Positions 61,136-64,000 of a stretch of 64,000 nt of DNA are shown here, piece after piece; the stretch's first letter is position 1, and each line of letters opens with the position of its first letter. The notes under the pieces were generated by a model. The model made no database searches, was not told the DNA's origin, and worked only from the letters and a program-made list of their open reading frames with translations. Both the position numbers and the translations under genes were made by a program. The stretch spans positions 1 through 64,000 of the forward strand of contig CADBQU010000021.1 in assembly GCA_902796905.1 (NCBI GenBank), given 5' to 3'. The DNA comes from Oscillospiraceae bacterium. GTDB taxonomy: Bacteria > Bacillota > Clostridia > Oscillospirales > Acutalibacteraceae.

Positions 61136-62284
61136 ATGAATATTACAAATGATATTAAATATATAGGCGTTAACGACCACGCAATTGACCTTTTTGAGGG
61201 GCAGTATACTGTGCCTAACGGTATGGCTTATAATTCTTATGTTATTAAAGACGAAAAAATTGCGGTTTTAGATACGGTAGATAAAAATTTTTCGGAAGAA
61301 TGGTTTAATAATTTAAAAGAGGCAACCGAAAAAGAGCCGGATTATTTAATAGTACAGCATATGGAGCCCGATCATTCGGCTAATATAGATAATTTTATGT
61401 CGATTTACAAAAACACTAAAATTGTTGCAACCGATAAAGCCTTTAAAATGATGCAGCAATTTTTTGGCACCGATTACAAAGAAAGAGCCATAGTTGTTAA
61501 AGAAGGCGACACATTAAATTTAGGCAAACACACATTAACGTTTATTATGGCGCCTATGGTGCATTGGCCGGAAGTTATGGTTACTTACGACAGTTTTGAC
61601 AAGGTTTTGTTTTCGGCTGACGGCTTTGGAAAATTCGGAGCTTTAGATGTTGAAGAGGACTGGGCTTGCGAAGCCAGGCGCTATTATATAGGCATTGTAG
61701 GCAAATACGGTTTACAGGTACAAAACCTTTTAAAAAAGGCAAGCGCTTTGGATATAAAAACCATTTGTCCTTTGCACGGACCTATTTTAACCGAAAACTT
61801 GGAATATTATATTAATTTATATAATATTTGGTCTTCTTACGGCGTTGAAAGCGAGGGTGTTGTTATAGCATACACCTCTGTTTACGGCAATACCAAAAAG
61901 GCTGCCGAAACATTGCAACAGCTTTTAACAAAAAAAGGCTGTAAAAAGGTTGTTTTAAACGATTTGGCAAGATGCGATATGGCAGAAGCGGTTGAAGACG
62001 CTTTTAGGTACGGCAAAATTGTTTTGGCTACAACTACTTATAACGCCGATATTTTTCCGTTTATGCGTGAATTTATAAATCATTTAACCGAGCGGAATTT
62101 TCTAAATAAAAAAATAGGCATTATAGAAAACGGAAGCTGGGCGCCTACCGCCGCAAAAACAATTAAAAAAATGTTTGAAAACAGCAAAAATTTGGAATTT
62201 ACCGATACCACCGTTACGGTAAAATCCGCTTTAAATAAAGAAAGTTTAAATCAGATAGAAGCATTGGCTGAGGAATTGCTTTAA
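61136..62284 (+). CDS. Flavodiiron protein (A-type flavoprotein, FprA-like)
   Basis: 382 residues. The N-terminal metallo-beta-lactamase-like domain has the diiron ligand motif HMEPDHSAN (His75, Glu77, Asp79, His80) plus MVHWPEV, SADGFG and CPLHGPI ligands. The C-terminal flavodoxin domain begins AYTSVYGNTKKAAETL. These enzymes reduce O2 to water and/or NO to N2O in the cytoplasm of anaerobes, with electrons from rubredoxin or coenzyme F420H2. No rubredoxin domain or gene is adjacent. ACGGAGG precedes the ATG. Confidence 0.95.
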   Translation: MNITNDIKYIGVNDHAIDLFEGQYTVPNGMAYNSYVIKDEKIAVLDTVDKNFSEEWFNNLKEATEKEPDYLIVQHMEPDHSANIDNFMSIYKNTKIVATDKAFKMMQQFFGTDYKERAIVVKEGDTLNLGKHTLTFIMAPMVHWPEVMVTYDSFDKVLFSADGFGKFGALDVEEDWACEARRYYIGIVGKYGLQVQNLLKKASALDIKTICPLHGPILTENLEYYINLYNIWSSYGVESEGVVIAYTSVYGNTKKAAETLQQLLTKKGCKKVVLNDLARCDMAEAVEDAFRYGKIVLATTTYNADIFPFMREFINHLTERNFLNKKIGIIENGSWAPTAAKTIKKMFENSKNLEFTDTTVTVKSALNKESLNQIEALAEELL

Positions 62285-62332
62285 AGAAAAATTTAAAAAT
62301 TGATTTTAACTTTTAAAGAAGGGTAAAAAGAT

Positions 62333-63478
62333 ATGAATATATTAGTTACCGGAGCACACGGATTTGTAGGTAAAAACCTTTGCGCTACACTTAATAACAT
62401 TAAAGAAAACAAAGATAAATCTTTTGGTAAATTTGAGGACCTTAATGTTTTTGAATACGATTTGGATACCGAGCCTTCGCTTTTGGATGAATATGCAAAA
62501 AAATGCGATTTTGTATTTCATCTTGCAGGTGTAAACCGCCCCGAAAACCAAGAGGATTTTATGAAGGGAAATTTCGGCTTTACCTCTGTTTTGCTTGAAA
62601 AGCTTAAAGCAAACAACAACAAAGCCGCAATAATGATAAGCTCTTCCATACAAGCAGAATTAGACAATCCGTACGGACAATCTAAAAAAGCGGGAGAAGA
62701 TTTGATTATTAAATACGGTAAAGAAAATAATGTAAACGTATACATTTACCGTTTTCCTAATTTGTTCGGCAAATGGTGTAAGCCTAATTATAATTCGGTT
62801 ATTGCAACATTTTGCAATAATATTGCGCACAATAAAGAAATAACGGTTAATAACGAAAGTACGGTTCTTAATTTGGTTTATATAGATGATTTGGTTTGCG
62901 AACTTATTAATCTGTTAAAAGGAAACCCCAACAAAGCCGACAACGGTTTTTACAGGGTAGAACCGATTTACACGGTTACTTTAGGTAAAATTGCCGCTTT
63001 AATTAAAAAATTTAAAGAAAGCAGAAATAATATAACCGTTCCGGATTTATCCGATGCTTTTGAGAAAAAACTGTACTCAACATATCTTTCTTATTTGCCG
63101 GAGGACGAATTTGGTTATCCTTTAAAAATGAATGTGGATAGCAGGGGAAGTTTTACCGAGATAATAAGAACTGCCGACAGGGGTCAGTTTAGCGTTAATA
63201 TTTCAAAACCCGGAATAACCAAGGGCAACCACTGGCACCATACAAAAAACGAAAAGTTTTTGGTAGTAAGCGGAAAAGGCGTTATAAGATTCAGAAAAGT
63301 AGGCGAAAGCAAAGTTTACGAATATTTTGTTTCGGGAGATAAGCTTACGGTTATAGATATTCCGGTAGGATATACCCATAATATTGAAAATTTGGGCGAA
63401 ACCGATATGGTAACGTTTATGTGGTGCAATGAATGTTTTAATCCCGATAAACCCGATACGTTCTTTTTAGAAGTGTAA
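62333..63478 (+). CDS. CapF/WbjC-like bifunctional sugar-nucleotide enzyme (SDR plus cupin)
   Basis: 381 residues. The N-terminal extended SDR domain has ILVTGAHGFVGKNL, FHLAGVNRPE, the serine of ISSSIQAELDNP and YGQSKKAGEDL (Tyr-x3-Lys). The C-terminal cupin starts near residue 265 (GSFTEIIRTADRGQFSVNIS, KGNHWHHTKNEKFLVVSG). This matches CapF, which makes UDP-2-acetamido-2,6-dideoxy-L-talose, the precursor of UDP-L-FucNAc, for capsule or cell-surface glycans. The partner enzymes CapE and CapG are not in the window. A 13-base duplication (TTAGAAGTGTAAA twice) spans the stop codon. Confidence 0.88.
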   Translation: MNILVTGAHGFVGKNLCATLNNIKENKDKSFGKFEDLNVFEYDLDTEPSLLDEYAKKCDFVFHLAGVNRPENQEDFMKGNFGFTSVLLEKLKANNNKAAIMISSSIQAELDNPYGQSKKAGEDLIIKYGKENNVNVYIYRFPNLFGKWCKPNYNSVIATFCNNIAHNKEITVNNESTVLNLVYIDDLVCELINLLKGNPNKADNGFYRVEPIYTVTLGKIAALIKKFKESRNNITVPDLSDAFEKKLYSTYLSYLPEDEFGYPLKMNVDSRGSFTEIIRTADRGQFSVNISKPGITKGNHWHHTKNEKFLVVSGKGVIRFRKVGESKVYEYFVSGDKLTVIDIPVGYTHNIENLGETDMVTFMWCNECFNPDKPDTFFLEV

Positions 63479-64000
63479 ATTAGAAGTGTAAAAATAACTG
63501 TTTACAAATTATTAAAAATAAGTTAAAATAAATATAGTAATAAATCTAACATAAAGATAATATCTGAGTGAAAGATGCATGCATTTATAAAAATATTATT
63601 TTAAATTATTGTGTTATATAAAAAAGAAAAATATTATTATTTAAATATAAATTTTTCTTTAAAGTTGTAGCACATAATAAATAATAAAAACAAAAGTTGC
63701 ATTTGGGGCATCTTCCATACGGGAGGTGCCCCAATGGCGACTTTGTACATAAATTTAATACTATTGTTTTTATACGGTGTGGCCTTAGTTTCCGCACAAG
63801 TTAAAAAGTTTTCTTATCCCATCCAATAGCAGGCCGAATATTTTCAAATATTTGCTATTTTTCTTTTGGCTTTTTAATCGCTTTTTAGACTTAAAAGATT
63901 TGCTTGTGGTACGAAAGTTTACGGTGTTACCGTTTGCTAATCTTAATTTTTAAATTCATTCTATTTATGGAGATTTAAGAATTGTCTTTTGAGTATTATC
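63479..64000. other. Gene-poor end of window with one long hairpin
   Basis: No supported coding sequence. A long hairpin covers 63694-63743: AAGTTGC (63694-63700) with GCGACTT (63737-63743), and inside it TTGGGGCATCTTCC (63703-63716) with GGGAGGTGCCCCAA (63721-63734), with three G-T pairs. The minus strand continues into a T-rich run, so it could be a minus-strand terminator for an RNA or gene entering from beyond 64000. Minus-strand frames from the right edge all stop by about 63960. Confidence 0.6.

Noticed and set aside
63606-63797. 63-residue minus-strand reading frame over the long hairpin
   Set aside because: It runs through the stem-loop, has no ribosome-binding site and an unlikely composition; the DNA structure explains the open frame.

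Overview
The window looks like the chromosome of an AT-rich, strictly anaerobic Clostridia member (Firmicutes), probably gut-associated and from an endospore-forming lineage. The sequence evidence is sporulation genes (ylbJ, yqfC, yqfD, a cwlD-like amidase), a membrane-anchored MurF of a type common in Clostridia, an L-box lysine riboswitch, a flavodiiron protein, ferredoxin-dependent redox enzymes and glycan-degrading enzymes. No rRNA and no CRISPR array were seen.

The most striking region is 2.2-14.9 kb. A LysR regulator precedes a strong promoter and then a run of co-directional genes: an LDH-fold dehydrogenase carrying the malate-type specificity arginine, fumarase C, HdrB, HdrC, HdrA, MvhD/FlxD, two Flx-type iron-sulfur proteins, an FAD/NAD-binding FlxA-like subunit, a soluble fumarate reductase (iron-sulfur plus flavoprotein) and an AspT/AAE-family dicarboxylate-type exchanger. 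Together they read as a cytoplasmic oxaloacetate-malate-fumarate-succinate branch. Its last step would be wired to an NADH-oxidising, ferredoxin-reducing Flx-Hdr electron-bifurcating complex, with succinate exported by the last gene. No membrane anchor and no quinone-type [3Fe-4S] site is present.

15-20 kb holds a small accessory carbohydrate block: a GxDLY/SGNH esterase, a PocR-AraC regulator, a DMT transporter and an unrecognised TIM-barrel-like protein. 20.0-23.0 kb is a prophage remnant with an intact endolysin, holin and tail-fibre gene but a decayed upstream gene. It is followed by a broken PASTA lipoprotein gene and a tRNA cluster (Trp on plus, two Ser on minus) with several hairpins between. 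25-36 kb is mostly minus-strand housekeeping: gapA, two flavoproteins, a cation efflux protein, ddl, murF, an alpha/beta hydrolase and ylbJ. 36-41 kb has yqfCD, zinc-ribbon membrane proteins and an FkbM methyltransferase. 41-47 kb has a flavodoxin gene frameshifted at a poly-A tract, an ECF S component with a DUF1893 protein, and an electrophile/redox cluster (aldo-keto reductase, flavodoxin lipoprotein, carboxymuconolactone decarboxylase-cupin) led by an AdhR/NmlR-like MerR gene with its operator visible. 47-52 kb has a CwlD-like amidase, radA and a lysine-riboswitch-controlled NhaC-family transporter.

52-60.6 kb is a probably acquired glycan island: a GH3 gene with an internal deletion, a GH116 gene, an AraC regulator and fucI. 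Near-identical terminator elements bound it, two of them inside a direct repeat of about 135 bp. The window ends with a flavodiiron protein behind a long structured leader and a CapF-like sugar-nucleotide enzyme.

Two non-coding patterns recur. Five intergenic elements (near 28.5, 32.6, 42.0, 47.8 and 51.7 kb) share one architecture: a GGCGG/CCGCC outer stem enclosing three hairpins, 83-91 bp in total, with almost entirely different hairpin sequences. A 30-base terminator hairpin rich in G-U pairs is repeated three times (51.6, 57.7 and 60.7 kb).
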